From Curtobacterium caseinilyticum (lineage in GTDB: Bacteria; Actinomycetota; Actinomycetes; Actinomycetales; Microbacteriaceae): a DNA stretch of 64,000 nt. Shown here one piece after another: positions 43,123 through 51,537 of the stretch. The notes beneath the pieces were generated by a model. That model was not told where the DNA came from. It saw nothing but the letters and a program-made list of their open reading frames with translations, and did no database searches. Made by a program: the position numbers and the translations under genes. The stretch covers positions 1 to 64,000 of the forward strand of contig NZ_JAUCMN010000012.1 in the NCBI RefSeq assembly GCF_030363035.1, in the 5' to 3' direction. Position 1 is the stretch's first letter. Every line of letters begins with the position of its first letter.

Positions 43123-43990
43123 ACGCGGTCGCGCCCGGGACCGCGACCCGGACCGCGCTGATGCGTCCGGCGCGCGTCCGACCCGTCACCGCCGGGTCGT
43201 AGCTGTCCGCGGTCGCCAGGTACAGCGTCCGGCCGTCCTCGCCGCCGAGGGCGCAGTCGATCGCGCACAGTCCCGGGGCGTCGATGCGGTCCGTGACCGT
43301 GCCGCCCTCGACGACCCGGAGGAACTCGCCGGTGTCCACCGAGCACACCCAGATGCCGCCCTCCGTGTCGACCGTGCTGCCGTCCGGCGTGACGCCGTCC
43401 GGCAGGGCCGCCCACTCGCGCCGGCCGTCGAGCGACCCGTCGGCCGCGATGTCGAACGCGGTCAGTCGCCCGCCCCAGGTCTCGCTCACGACCAGGGTGC
43501 GGGTGCCCGGCAGCACGTTCATGCTGTTCGGGAAGACGAGCCCGTCCGCGACCCGGCGCACGGAGCCGTCCACGTCGACGAGCCACAGCGGTCCGGGGCG
43601 CAGGTCCTCGCCGCCGTACAGGTCGTACCCGAAGGCGCCGAGGTACGTGCGGCCGGTCACTTCGTCGACGACCAGGTCGTTGACGAGCGAGGACTCGACC
43701 GACGACAGGTCGGCGAACACCGAGCTCGCGCCGTCCCCGTCGACGGCGACGAGCGTCCGCGCGTTCATCGCACTGACGACCAGCCGACCGTCGGACAGCC
43801 AGCCGAGCCCGGACGACTGCCCCTCGATCGTCGTCTCGAGTCGTGGCCCGCCGCCCGCGACCGGGTCGAGGGAGAACACCTCGCCCGTGTGCATGTCGGA
43901 GTACCAGAGCCGGCCGTCGTGCCAGCGGTTGCCCTCGGGGAAGCGGATGCCGGAGACGACCTCGGTCGCGGTGTCGATGGTGGTGTGCAC
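43121..43990 (-). CDS. SMP-30/gluconolactonase-family protein
   Basis: The 289-residue protein has the six-bladed propeller pattern of SMP-30: GIRFPEGNRWHDGRLWYSDM (metal Glu in PEGNRW), SLVNDLVVD with metal Asn/Asp, GLVFPNSMNV and TWGGRLTAFD, GIWVC. Members hydrolyse sugar lactones. No signal peptide. GTG 43990 is chosen; upstream frame has no support. The next gene upstream on this strand is a sugar-type MFS, so a sugar-acid role is likely. Confidence 0.85.
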   Translation of the reverse strand: MHTTIDTATEVVSGIRFPEGNRWHDGRLWYSDMHTGEVFSLDPVAGGGPRLETTIEGQSSGLGWLSDGRLVVSAMNARTLVAVDGDGASSVFADLSSVESSLVNDLVVDEVTGRTYLGAFGYDLYGGEDLRPGPLWLVDVDGSVRRVADGLVFPNSMNVLPGTRTLVVSETWGGRLTAFDIAADGSLDGRREWAALPDGVTPDGSTVDTEGGIWVCSVDTGEFLRVVEGGTVTDRIDAPGLCAIDCALGGEDGRTLYLATADSYDPAVTGRTRAGRISAVRVAVPGATA

Positions 43991-44061
43991 CGGCCCAGCC
44001 TGCCAGCCGCTGTCGGAGGACGACCCCGACGGGGTACGGAGCGGCACCGGAGCGGCACCCA

Positions 44062-44111
44062 CGACGGACGGGAGGCGCGGTGCCAGCTGGCACCGCGCCT
44101 CCCGTCCGTCG
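44062..44111. repeat. GGACGGGAGGC palindrome family, copy 10 (perfect)
   Basis: A perfect 50-base palindrome (44062-44086 and 44087-44111) with centre GGTGCCAGCTGGCACC, almost identical to copy 4. It lies 3' of the MFS gene that ends at 44136 on the minus strand and 72 bases upstream of the SMP-30 start. Confidence 0.92.
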
Positions 44112-44135
44112 GTCAGGACCGCTCCGGACCGAGCG

Positions 44136-45470
44136 TCAGCGGACCTTCTTGATCGGGAAGATCGCGAGCGCTCCGATGACGGCGGCGACCGCACAGACCG
44201 AGAACCACAACGCGTAGTTGTTGCCGCCCGGGTCGCTGACGTAGACGAGCACGCCGCCGATGAGCGGGGCGATCGTCTGCGGCAGGGCGTTCGCGATGTT
44301 GAAGACGCCGAGGTCCTTGCCGGAGTCGTCCGGGTTCGGCAGGACGTCGACGACGAGGGCGAGGTCCACGCCCACGTAGAAGCCGTACGCGATGCCGAGC
44401 AGCGCCTCGAGGATGAAGAACGTCGGGACGTCCTGCACGAAGATCAGCGCGAAGGTACCGACCGCGAACAGGGCGGTGGAGCTCCACACGAAGACCTTGC
44501 GGCGGCCCAGACGGTCGGACAGCCAGCCGGCCAGGTAGCTCGCCGCGATGAGCCCGATCGTGTAGATGAGCACGCTGGTCGAGATGACGGCGGGGATGTC
44601 CCGCTCCTCGACGCCGACGTGGTTCAGCAGGTAGAAGAACCGGAACGTGGTGAAGCCGAAGCTCGCGAAGGTGATGAGGAAGCGCGACCACCAGGCGAGC
44701 GCGTAGTCGGGGTGCTTGCGTGGGCTGACCCAGAACGTCTCGACCCAGTCGCGGAACGACGCACGCGGCGGGGCCTCGGGCAGCTGACGGTCGGGCAGGA
44801 CGACCGCGAAGACGACCATGACGATGATCGCGAGCACCGCGGGGCCGACGAACATGATGACGAGCTGGTCGGTGAACGCCTGCGCGACGTAGGTGCCGCC
44901 GAGGATGCCGACGTTCTGCATGATGCCGATCGCAGCGGTGATCTTGCCGCGCTGGAAGCTCGGCACCTGGTCGGCGATCGTCGTGATGAAGGGCGCGAGC
45001 GCCATGTTCGCGCCGAGCTGGGCGAGCGACCAGCCGATCGTGGCCACCAGGAGCGACGGGGCGAGCGCCATGATGAGGAACGCGCCCGTCATGATGACCG
45101 TGCCGGCGACGATCCAGATGCGGCGCCGGCCGAAGCGGCTGGTCGTGCGGTCGGAGAGCCGGCCGAAGACGACGTTCGCGACGGTGGCGAACAGCGCGCC
45201 GAACCCGCCGAGCACCGCAGCAGCACCGGTGGCGCCGTCCTCCGAGATGACGCCCGCGGCCACGAGCGACTGGATCTTGATGCCGATGCCGACGATCGCC
45301 GGACCGAGCAGCGCGATGAAGAAGACCAGCTGCGCCGTGAGGAGCCAGAAGACGTAGCTCTTCTTCGCTGGCTGCGTGGGCTCGGGGAAGCCGAACCGGC
45401 CCCTCGAGGTCGCTGTCGACGTGGTCATGCCCGAGGGCATCCCCGCCGCGGATCCGCTCGTCGTCGTCAT
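44136..45470 (-). CDS. MFS transporter, sugar-type
   Basis: The 444-residue protein has a soluble N-terminus (1-35) and 12 hydrophobic segments. FGRLSDRTTSRFGRRRIWI is the classic loop 2-3 of MFS/GPH-type sugar carriers; LSDRLGRRKVF follows the second-half loop. It likely moves sugars or glycosides and neighbours the SMP-30 gene. ATG 45470 follows GAGAGGAA. Substrate unknown. Confidence 0.82.
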   Translation of the reverse strand: MTTTSGSAAGMPSGMTTSTATSRGRFGFPEPTQPAKKSYVFWLLTAQLVFFIALLGPAIVGIGIKIQSLVAAGVISEDGATGAAAVLGGFGALFATVANVVFGRLSDRTTSRFGRRRIWIVAGTVIMTGAFLIMALAPSLLVATIGWSLAQLGANMALAPFITTIADQVPSFQRGKITAAIGIMQNVGILGGTYVAQAFTDQLVIMFVGPAVLAIIVMVVFAVVLPDRQLPEAPPRASFRDWVETFWVSPRKHPDYALAWWSRFLITFASFGFTTFRFFYLLNHVGVEERDIPAVISTSVLIYTIGLIAASYLAGWLSDRLGRRKVFVWSSTALFAVGTFALIFVQDVPTFFILEALLGIAYGFYVGVDLALVVDVLPNPDDSGKDLGVFNIANALPQTIAPLIGGVLVYVSDPGGNNYALWFSVCAVAAVIGALAIFPIKKVR

Positions 45471-45526
45471 TGCCGGTTCCTCTCACCGTTGAGCATCGGA
45501 GCACGACGCGGTCCTCCGGAACGAAA

Positions 45527-45557
45527 ACCTAACGTCGTACGGTATCGAGTATGTACG
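45527..45557. promoter_or_regulatory. AT-richer region and imperfect dyad upstream of the MFS gene
   Basis: Between 45527 and 45557 lies AAACCTAACG then CGTAC-N12-GTACG (arms 45536-45540 and 45553-45557). It is 66-87 bases before the MFS start and among the least GC-rich stretches nearby, so it may hold its promoter and operator. The rest of 45471-45757 shows no gene. Confidence 0.3.
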
Positions 45558-45757
45558 GAGCGCGATGGTGGTGCAACGCCTCGTCCGCAATGTGTCGTCG
45601 GGGACGCACGACGCGGAGCGGGGCCGACGGCGGACGGGAGGCGACCGCGGTTGATGAACGCGTCGTGGTGCACGCTGGCGGCGACGTCGAGGAAGGCGGG
45701 CCCGCGCCCGAGCCGGGCCCGGGACCCCGCTCTGGCGACGGTGGCAGGATGTCGACG

Positions 45758-46498
45758 ATGCACACCAAGTTCGCGGTGATCGGCGACAGCTTCGCCGAGG
45801 GGCTCGGCGACGAGTGGCCCGACGGCTCGCCCCGGGGGTGGGCCGACCTCGTCGCCGGCGGCCTCGCCGCGACCTCCGACCACCAGGTCGACTACGCCAA
45901 CCTCGCGGTCCGCGGCAAGCTGCTCGCACCGATCCTCGACGACCAGCTCCCCGCCGCCCTGGCCCTCGGGCCGGACCTGCTGAGCGTCAGTGGCGGCAAC
46001 AACGACATCCTCCGCCCGCGGGTGTCGATCGCCGCCAACGCCGGACGCATCGCGGCCGGGCTCGACGCTGCCGTCCGCACCGGCACCGACGTGCTCTTCG
46101 TCACCGTCGCGGACATGACCCGGCACCTGCCGCTCGGCCGGCTCGTCCGGCGACGCGGGGACGAGTACGCGGACCACATCCGGTCCTGGGCGAACCGACC
46201 GAACGTCACCGTGGTCGACAACTGGACGGATCCGGCCTTCCACGACAGCGCACTGTGGGCACCGGACCGGCTCCACCTCAACACCCTCGGGCACCGGCGG
46301 GTCGCCGCGAACGTCCTGACCGCCCTGGGCGCCACGGTGCCGACGTGGGACGAGGTCGTCCGGCCCACGGCGCGCGCGTCCACGCTCGAGCACCTCCGCG
46401 TCCACGTCCTGCCCTGGGTCGGGAGACGCCTCACCGGGCGGTCGTCCGGCGACGGGCGCGAACCGAAGAGCGCGACGCTCGGTCCGGTGCGCCGGTAG
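45758..46498 (+). CDS. SGNH/GDSL-family hydrolase
   Basis: The 246-residue protein has block I FAVIGDSFAEGLGD with nucleophile Ser near residue 10, block III SGGNNDIL and block V DRLHLNTLGH with Asp/His. It is an SGNH esterase or lipase-like enzyme with no signal peptide. I choose ATG 45758 (MHTKF), 9 bases after GGCAGG; ATG 45749 is also in frame. The C-terminal 30 residues are basic. It converges on the LysR gene with a hairpin between. Confidence 0.85.
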   Translation: MHTKFAVIGDSFAEGLGDEWPDGSPRGWADLVAGGLAATSDHQVDYANLAVRGKLLAPILDDQLPAALALGPDLLSVSGGNNDILRPRVSIAANAGRIAAGLDAAVRTGTDVLFVTVADMTRHLPLGRLVRRRGDEYADHIRSWANRPNVTVVDNWTDPAFHDSALWAPDRLHLNTLGHRRVAANVLTALGATVPTWDEVVRPTARASTLEHLRVHVLPWVGRRLTGRSSGDGREPKSATLGPVRR

Positions 46499-46506
46499 CG
46501 GGCGAC

Positions 46507-46555
46507 GGCCCGGAGGCGCGACCCACTCGACGGAGGCGGGTCGTCACTCCGGGCC
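46507..46555. terminator. Nested hairpin between convergent genes
   Basis: GGCCCGGAG (46507-46515) pairs with CTCCGGGCC (46547-46555), with an inner CGACCC/GGGTCG stem (46519-46524 and 46538-46543). It lies 9 bases after the SGNH gene. The rest of the space to 46700 has further GGCGGAGGC-like half motifs but no gene. Confidence 0.6.
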
Positions 46556-46700
46556 GGTCCCCGCGCACGCGGGACACGACCGAACGCAGACGGGTCGCGC
46601 CTCCGAGCCGGTCAGCGTCACACGACCCGCCTGGCGGACGCGCGTCGCGCCTCCCGACCGGGTGCCGCCCGGGCGACCGGCGCAGGTCGGCCCGCAGGGC

Positions 46701-47642
46701 CTAGCCCAGCAGCTCGACCCCGTAGCTGACGACGACCGCGCGCAGCTCCTCCAGGTACGTCTGCGCCTGTTCCGTCAGGGGCACCGAGGAGTGCGCGATC
46801 CACCCGATCTCGATCCGCTCGTCGACGTCGAGCGGGATCGCGACGATCTCCGGGTCGAGGTCGTCGCTGATGAGCCCGGTCGAGATCGTGTACCCACCGA
46901 GGCCGATCATGAGGTTGAAGATCGTCGCCCGGTCCGACACCCGGATCTCCCGCTTGCTCGACATCGTCGACAGGATCTCCTCGGCCAGGTAGAAGGAGTT
47001 GTTCGCACCCTGGTCGAACGTCAGCCGTGGCAGCTCGGCGAGGTCGTCGAGCGTCGCCCGCTCCTGCGACGCCAACGGGTTCCGCCGGGCGACGAAGACG
47101 TGCGGCTGCGCGACGAACAGCGGCGTGAACACGACACCGGCGTCCCGCATCAGCTTGCCGAGGACCTGCCGGTTGAAGTCGTTGCGGTAGAGGATGCCGA
47201 CCTCGCTCCGCAGTGTCCGGACGTCCTCGATGATGTCCCACGTCCGGGTCTCCCGCAGGGAGAACTCGTACTGGTCCGCGTCAGCACCCTCGACCATCCG
47301 GACGAACGCCTCGACGGCGAACGAGTAGTGCTGTGCCGACACCCCGAGCAGCCGACGCGACGCCTGGCGCCCGACGTACCGCTGCTCGAGCAACGAGACC
47401 TGCTCGACGACCTGGCGGGCGTACCCGAGGAACTCGACGCCGTCGACGGTGAGCACGACCCCACGCGCGGACCGCGTGAAGAGCGGTCGGCCGATCCGCG
47501 CCTCCAGGTCCTTCATCGCGGCCGACATGGTCGGCTGCGAGACGTAGAGCAGGTCGGCAGCCGCGCTGATCGACCCCTCGGAGGCGACCTCGATGAAGTA
47601 GCGCAGCTGCTGCAGGGTGATGTCGTTCGCAACGCGAGCCAT
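46701..47642 (-). CDS. LysR-type regulator divergent from mesX-mesD
   Basis: The 313-residue regulator has a winged HTH (about 8-66: LQQLRYFIEVASEGSISAAA and QPTMSAAMKDLEARIGRPLF) and a periplasmic-binding-like effector domain. It is divergent from mesX, 119 bases away, and a perfect 18-base dyad lies 9 bases before its start. In this position it most likely controls the methionine synthase genes and itself. The effector is unknown; a methionine-pathway compound is expected. Confidence 0.88.
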   Translation of the reverse strand: MARVANDITLQQLRYFIEVASEGSISAAADLLYVSQPTMSAAMKDLEARIGRPLFTRSARGVVLTVDGVEFLGYARQVVEQVSLLEQRYVGRQASRRLLGVSAQHYSFAVEAFVRMVEGADADQYEFSLRETRTWDIIEDVRTLRSEVGILYRNDFNRQVLGKLMRDAGVVFTPLFVAQPHVFVARRNPLASQERATLDDLAELPRLTFDQGANNSFYLAEEILSTMSSKREIRVSDRATIFNLMIGLGGYTISTGLISDDLDPEIVAIPLDVDERIEIGWIAHSSVPLTEQAQTYLEELRAVVVSYGVELLG

Positions 47643-47650
47643 AGGAACAG

Positions 47651-47668
47651 GCTATGCGACTGCATAGC
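47651..47668. promoter_or_regulatory. LysR-type binding site
   Basis: GCTATGC-GACT-GCATAGC is a perfect inverted repeat with 7-base arms and a 4-base spacer. It stands in the divergent LysR/mesX region, 9 bases from the LysR start and 94 from mesX, matching the layout of a LysR recognition and self-repression site. Confidence 0.65.
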
Positions 47669-47761
47669 GTCTCGGTATTACCTGATGACCCGCGCCTCCC
47701 GTCATGATCGGAGGACCCTTCCCACAGTGCCCGCGGGCGCTCGACGACCGGACTGCGGACC

Positions 47762-48775
47762 ATGGCGAACGACATCACCTTCAGCATCAGCAGGACACGC
47801 TTCGACGAGGACTACTCCCCCGCCGAGAGCTCGCGTCTGACGACGAACTTCGCGAACCTGGCCCGCGGAGAGCACCGCCAGCAGAACCTCCGCAACGCGC
47901 TCGCGCTCATCAACGGGCGCTGCAACGACCTGGCCGGTGACCCGGACGCGGATCGCTACCGCGTCGAGCTGGACATCGTGTCGGTGACGATGCAGTTCGA
48001 GGACGGCGGTCTGGTCGAGCGCTTCCCCCTGATCGAGGTGCTCGACGTCACGATCGTCGACCAGCACTCCGGCGAGCGCCACCAGGGCATCGTCGGCAAC
48101 AACTTCTCGTCGTACCTCCGCGACCACGACTTCGCCGTCCGCCTGCCGTCGGCGCCCTCGCTCCCCGCGGACTTCGGGCTGCTGCACGGGCAGCTCTTCC
48201 AGCACTTCCTGCGGTCCGACGCCTTCCGGTCGCAGTTCGACGCGGAGCCGGTCGTCTGCATCAGCGTCTCGACGAGCCAGACCTACCGGCAGACGGGCGT
48301 CGTCCACCCGGTCCTCGGCGCGGAGTACGAGCACGAGCACTCATCGCTCACCGACGACTACTTCGGCCGCATGGGCATGCAGGTCCGGTACTTCATGCCG
48401 CCGGGTGCGAAGGCGCCGCTGGCGTTCTACACGCGCGGTGACCTGACCGGCGACCACGACGACCTGCAGCTGATCGGCACGATCGCCACCATGGAGACGT
48501 TCCAGAAGATCTACCGCCCGGAGATCTACAACGCGAACGAGACCGCTCCGAGCACCTTCCGCCCGACGCTCGACCACGACGACTGGGCGTCGACCGGCAT
48601 CGCCTACGACCGCGAGGAGCGCAGCCGCCTCGGCGTCACGCAGGGCCGGTGGACCGAGGAGCACCTCGTGGCACCGCACCGCGACTTCCTCGATGGCTGG
48701 CTCGCCGAGCAGACCGCCCTCGCCGGGCAGACGACCATCGCCGACCAGCCCGCGCCCGCCGCCCTCGCCCACTGA
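47762..48775 (+). CDS. mesX: MesX (DUF1852), partner of MesD methionine synthase
   Basis: The 337-residue protein (MANDITFSISRTRFDEDYSP) matches DUF1852 in length and its position beside a core MetE-like gene. DUF1852 has been named MesX and is required by MesD, an oxygen-dependent, folate- and cobalamin-independent methionine synthase; its own chemistry is not known to me. It has no signal peptide. It is followed by mesD after 20 bases and preceded by the LysR gene on the other strand. Confidence 0.8.
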   Translation: MANDITFSISRTRFDEDYSPAESSRLTTNFANLARGEHRQQNLRNALALINGRCNDLAGDPDADRYRVELDIVSVTMQFEDGGLVERFPLIEVLDVTIVDQHSGERHQGIVGNNFSSYLRDHDFAVRLPSAPSLPADFGLLHGQLFQHFLRSDAFRSQFDAEPVVCISVSTSQTYRQTGVVHPVLGAEYEHEHSSLTDDYFGRMGMQVRYFMPPGAKAPLAFYTRGDLTGDHDDLQLIGTIATMETFQKIYRPEIYNANETAPSTFRPTLDHDDWASTGIAYDREERSRLGVTQGRWTEEHLVAPHRDFLDGWLAEQTALAGQTTIADQPAPAALAH

Positions 48776-48795
48776 CCGACTGGACCTCCACGCGC

Positions 48796-49845
48796 ATGAG
48801 CACCCTCCTCCCCACCTCGATCGTCGGCAGTCTGCCGAAGCCCTCCTGGCTGGCCGAGCCCGAGCGCCTCTGGTCCCCATGGCTGCTCGAGGGAGACACG
48901 CTGGTCGAGGGCAAGCAGGACGCCCTCCGCGCCGCCGTCCACGAGCAGGAGCGCAACGGCATCGACATCGTCAGCGACGGCGAGCAGACCCGCCAGCACT
49001 TCGTCACGACGTTCATCGAGCACCTCGACGGCATCGACCAGGAGCGCAAGGAGACCGTCCGGATCCGCGACCGCTACGACGCCGCGGTCCCGACCGTCGT
49101 CGGCGCCGTCAGCCGCCCGAAGCCGGTGTTCGTCGAGGACGCGAAGTTCCTCCGCGCCCAGACCGACCGCCCGATCAAGTGGGCGCTCCCTGGCCCGATG
49201 ACCATGATCGACACCCTCTCCGACCAGCACTACAAGAGCCGCGAGAAGCTGGCGTGGGAGTTCGCCACGATCCTCAACCAGGAGGCCCGCGAGCTGCAGG
49301 AGGCCGGTGTCGACGTCATCCAGTTCGACGAGCCCGCCTTCACCGTCTTCCACGACGAGGTGCAGGACTGGGGTGTCGCTGCGCTCGAGCGTGCCGCCGA
49401 GGGCTTGCGCGCCGAGACCGCCGTGCACATCTGCTACGGCTACGGCATCGAGGCGAACAACAGGTGGAAGGAGACCCTCGGCGCCGAGTGGCGGCAGTAC
49501 GAGCAGTCGTTCCCGCTCCTGCAGCAGTCGTCGATCGACATCGTCTCGCTCGAGTGCATCCACTCCCACGTCCCGCTCGAACTCGTCGAGCTCATCCGTG
49601 GCAAGAAGGTCATGCTCGGCGCGATCGACGTCGCCACCGAGCGGGTCGAGACGCCGGACGAGGTCGCCGCGGTCCTCCGCCGCGCGCTCGACCACGTCGA
49701 CGCCGACAAGCTCATCCCGAGCACCAACTGCGGCATGGCGCCGCTGGCGCGCGGGGCGGCCCTGCAGAAGCTCGCTGCGCTGTCCGCGGGTGCGGACATC
49801 GTGCGTGCCGAGTTGGCGAACGTCGCGGTGCCGGCAGCGCGGTAG
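48796..49845 (+). CDS. mesD: MesD-type core methionine synthase (MetE C-terminal-like)
   Basis: The 349-residue protein is the catalytic half of MetE without the folate-binding N-terminal half. Zinc-site candidates are His211 and Cys213 in HICYGYG, Glu253 in SLECIHSH and Cys312 in STNCGM. Full MetE is about 750 residues, so this form cannot bind methyl-folate in the usual way; family members beside DUF1852 are MesD, whose methyl donor is uncertain. It forms an operon with mesX and ends before an 18-base palindrome. Confidence 0.82.
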   Translation: MSTLLPTSIVGSLPKPSWLAEPERLWSPWLLEGDTLVEGKQDALRAAVHEQERNGIDIVSDGEQTRQHFVTTFIEHLDGIDQERKETVRIRDRYDAAVPTVVGAVSRPKPVFVEDAKFLRAQTDRPIKWALPGPMTMIDTLSDQHYKSREKLAWEFATILNQEARELQEAGVDVIQFDEPAFTVFHDEVQDWGVAALERAAEGLRAETAVHICYGYGIEANNRWKETLGAEWRQYEQSFPLLQQSSIDIVSLECIHSHVPLELVELIRGKKVMLGAIDVATERVETPDEVAAVLRRALDHVDADKLIPSTNCGMAPLARGAALQKLAALSAGADIVRAELANVAVPAAR

Positions 49846-49853
49846 CGGCGCGA

Positions 49854-49871
49854 CTCCAGGCCGGCCTGGAG
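49854..49871. terminator. Palindrome between convergent genes
   Basis: CTCCAGGCCGGCCTGGAG is a perfect 18-base palindrome 9 bases after the mesD stop and 35 before the stop of the minus-strand lipoprotein gene. It probably ends both transcripts. Confidence 0.55.
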
Positions 49872-49905
49872 GCACGGCTCGGCTCCGGCAGGCGGGTCAC
49901 GTCCG

Positions 49906-50403
49906 TCAGTCCTGACTGCCGAGGCTCATCCGGTCGAAGTCCCCCACGATGCACTGCGAACTGCCGTCGATCGTGTACCCGCGAGGATCAGCGCGGAAGT
50001 CGGACGACTCCACCGGGCCGCCCCTGCCCCGGACGCCGAGGATCGGGTCCTCGCCGCCGGTCTGGTACCGCTCCGTCGTGACCCCGAGCTCCTTCCAGTG
50101 CCGCTCCACCGCCTCGACGTCGGCCTTCGGGTCAGCGCTCGCTGCGCGGACCTTCGCGTAGACGTACTGCACGCCACCCTGCCCCAGGCCGAGACCACAC
50201 TTCCCGAGCCCGGGGCCCTCACCGGTCCCCCAGCCGTCCCCCACCACATCAGTCGATCCCTCGACGAACGTGACGATGGACTGCTTCGCCTGCTCCGGGC
50301 TCGTCCCGATGCCGGCGCTGCAGCCGGTGAGGACGACGACAGTGAGCAGCGCCGCCGCGGTCGCTCGGAGACCGGCGACGGTCCCGTGCCGAGTCGAGTC
50401 CAT
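49906..50403 (-). CDS. Lipoprotein of unknown function
   Basis: The 165-residue protein has a type II signal peptide with lipobox LTGC near residue 23. ATG 50403 is preferred because GGGGGAG lies 6 bases before it. The mature part has two more Cys (GKCGLGLG and SQCIVGD), probably a disulfide, and is Gly-rich. Family not recognised. It stands alone, converging on mesD. Confidence 0.72.
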   Translation of the reverse strand: MDSTRHGTVAGLRATAAALLTVVVLTGCSAGIGTSPEQAKQSIVTFVEGSTDVVGDGWGTGEGPGLGKCGLGLGQGGVQYVYAKVRAASADPKADVEAVERHWKELGVTTERYQTGGEDPILGVRGRGGPVESSDFRADPRGYTIDGSSQCIVGDFDRMSLGSQD

Positions 50404-50523
50404 GCGCATCTCCCCCAAATCGATGTACCGCAACGACCCTCCCACGATGATCTCGCGCATCGCCCGGACCCGCCGCGCGACCACTGACACAAGTAGGTCA
50501 GGCCGAGGGCGTTGACTACGCCC

Positions 50524-50949
50524 ATGATCACCAAGAGCAAGATCCACGAGGTCGAGAACGCGACCGTCAAGGACCGCGACGGCGCATCGGTCGGCAAGGT
50601 CGCGCAGGTGTTCCCCTCCGCCGAGGACGGCAGCGCCGCCTACGTCAGTGTCGCGACCGGAGTGCTCGGGAATCACCACACGCTCGTCCCGGTCGAGGAC
50701 GCCACGTTCGACGGCACCGACCTCCACGTCGGCTACTCGAAGAGCGCGATCAAGGACGCACCCTCTCCGGGAGCCGGGAACACCTTGACCGACACCGAGG
50801 CGAACGCCGTCCGCAAGCACTTCGGGTTGTCCCCGGCAGGCAAGGCGACCGGCGACATGGGCGACCCGCACGAGAACCTCGACCAGGCCGGTACCGGCCC
50901 TGCGGGCGCAGACGACACCGAGGGCGCGGGAGCGAGGCCGCCGGCCTGA
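50524..50949 (+). CDS. PRC-barrel domain protein
   Basis: The 141-residue protein has a PRC-barrel-like start (ENATVKDRDGASVGKVAQVF) with YVSVATGVLGNHHTLVPVED, as in DUF2171/PRC-barrel stress proteins of actinobacteria. The second half is disordered and acidic (GDMGDPHENLDQAGTG). ATG 50524 is used; TTG 50512 is also in frame. The gene for a RES-like protein follows after 11 bases. Confidence 0.72.
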   Translation: MITKSKIHEVENATVKDRDGASVGKVAQVFPSAEDGSAAYVSVATGVLGNHHTLVPVEDATFDGTDLHVGYSKSAIKDAPSPGAGNTLTDTEANAVRKHFGLSPAGKATGDMGDPHENLDQAGTGPAGADDTEGAGARPPA

Positions 50950-50960
50950 GCCGCACCAGG

Positions 50961-51458
50961 ATGAGCGACGACCGAGACATGTTCGCGCCGGAGGTGCGTG
51001 GCACCTTCTTCCGCGCGGTGGACCCGAGCTTCCGGGAATCCGCCATCGCAGGGTCACGGGCCGCAGGCCGGTACTCACGTGCTGACGAGCCCACGCTGTA
51101 CCTCAGTTCGTCCGTCGAGGGCGTGGAGGCAGCACTTGTGGCGCATCCGGACACCCGCGCCACGGAGCCGGTGATCGTCGAGGTCGACGTGACGGCGCCC
51201 CGGATCGTCGACCTCCGCGACCCGGCGGCGGGCTTTGCAGCCGGGATCGACCTCGAAGATGCGACCGCCCCGTGGCAGCAGATCGTCGCCGACGGGGGTG
51301 TCCCGACCTCGTGGCTTGTCCGAGACCGCCTTGCCGCACTCGGCGCCGACGGACTGATCGACCCGTCGAGGAAACGTCCGGGGCTCTGGCACCTCGTGCT
51401 GTTCCGCTGGAACACCGACGACGCGCCGCAGGTCCACATCCGGACAGGGGCCGGCTGA
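50961..51458 (+). CDS. RES-domain-like protein
   Basis: The 165-residue protein has GTFFRAVDP near 14, GRYSRAD near 36 and LYLSSSVEGVEAAL near 46-59, which follow the Arg, Tyr and Glu positions of RES-domain NAD-degrading toxins, and ends with GLWHLVLFRWN. RES proteins normally pair with a Xre-type antitoxin encoded next to them. None lies here: the neighbours are a PRC-barrel gene and an SdpI-type gene. So either it is an orphan or a non-toxic relative. Confidence 0.55.
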   Translation: MSDDRDMFAPEVRGTFFRAVDPSFRESAIAGSRAAGRYSRADEPTLYLSSSVEGVEAALVAHPDTRATEPVIVEVDVTAPRIVDLRDPAAGFAAGIDLEDATAPWQQIVADGGVPTSWLVRDRLAALGADGLIDPSRKRPGLWHLVLFRWNTDDAPQVHIRTGAG

Positions 51459-51537
51459 GACCGTTGCCGGGTTCGACGACACGCAGGTGACACTGATACT
51501 TCGCCGTTCTCAACCGGGGGGCGCTAGCGTCGTCGGC

